In this document: positions 63,703 to 64,000 of the stretch, piece after piece
Position numbering within the stretch: the stretch's first letter is position 1
Layout of the letters: every line of letters starts with the position of its first letter
Assembly (NCBI RefSeq): GCF_030269925.1
Contig: NC_085135.1
Location: forward strand, 4,402,753-4,466,752
DNA length: 64,000 nt
Origin: Bombyx mori
Lineage: Eukaryota; Arthropoda; Insecta; Lepidoptera; Bombycidae
Direction of reading: 5' to 3'
Notes under the pieces: generated by a model
The model's database searches: none
The model's input: the letters and a program-made list of their open reading frames with translations, nothing else
Told to the model about the DNA's origin: nothing
Position numbers and translations under genes: made by a program

Positions 63703-64000
63703 AGTCGTCGTGGCCTAAAGGATAAGACGTCCGGTGCATTCGTGTTGAAACGATGCACCGGTGTTCGAATCCCGCAGGCGGGTACCAATTTTTCTAATGA
63801 AATATGTACTCAACAAATGTTCACGATTGACTTCCACGGTGAAGGAATAACATCGTGTAATAAAAATCAAACCCGCAAAATTATAATTTGCGTAATTACT
63901 GGTGGTAGGACCTCTTGTGAGTCCGCGCGGATAGGTACCACCGCCCTGCTTATTTCTGCCGTGAAGCAGTAATGCGTTTCGGTTTGAAGGGTGGGGCAGC
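63703..64000 (+). mobile_element. Bm1-type SINE, cut by window end
   Basis: tRNA-like head (TGGCCTAAAGGATAAG; GTTCGAATCCC) and body match the SINE at 25.6 kb closely up to the last base of the window. Inserted in the Copia gag-pol region. Confidence 0.87.

Overview
The window reads as repeat-dense DNA from a moth, most likely Bombyx (mori or mandarina). The clearest marker is the tRNA-headed Bm1-type SINE, seen three times (25.6, 37.7 and 63.7 kb), together with a BMC1-type LINE tail, a cecropia-type mariner, R1-clade and Jockey-clade LINEs, BEL/Pao, Gypsy/errantivirus and Copia elements. I find no host protein-coding gene, no rRNA and no independent tRNA gene. The nesting and element mix resemble what is described for the B. 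mori W chromosome or other heterochromatin. That placement is inference only.

Layout. 0-5.9 kb: BEL/Pao element with an intact polyprotein. 5.9-13 kb: two fragments of one Jockey-like LINE (one reversed, one forward with an inverted piece of its ORF2), an array of phased 23-bp palindromes, and a LINE ORF1 of the PHD/FP-like type split by a 1.28-kb mariner. 13.6-20.5 kb: an apparently complete R1-clade LINE (family A) with intact ORF1 and ORF2. 20.5-23.3 kb: a second, 5'-truncated family-A copy in the same direction. 23.4-29.3 kb: two inverted copies of a related defective R1-type family B, set in an AT-rich unclassified repeat (called XZ here) that also carries a MITE and a SINE, plus a family-A 3' tail. 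29.5-37.1 kb: a young errantivirus (gag, pol, env) with LTRs that look identical and a 4-bp target duplication, inserted in an old gag fragment. 37.3-44.5 kb: a broken BEL element in reverse with a SINE in its 3' LTR. 44.5-45.35 kb: a second, simpler XZ copy. 45.9-49.1 kb: a Gypsy derivative whose internal deletion leaves an in-frame gag-protease-integrase fusion. 49.2-50.3 kb: a fold-back element with about 265-bp arms. 50.4-58.6 kb, reverse strand: R1-A copy, R1-A tail and a Jockey-clade LINE. 58.6-64 kb: small fragments, a short membrane-protein ORF, a Copia element and a third SINE.

Relative ages can be read from the nesting. The mariner is younger than the FP-type ORF1; the errantivirus is younger than the gag fragment; R1-B (right copy) is younger than XZ; the SINE at 25.6 kb lies beside the MITE inside XZ. 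The elements most likely to encode complete proteins are the BEL polyprotein at 0.27-5.8 kb, R1-A copy 1, and the errantivirus gag and pol. Its env carries a frameshift.
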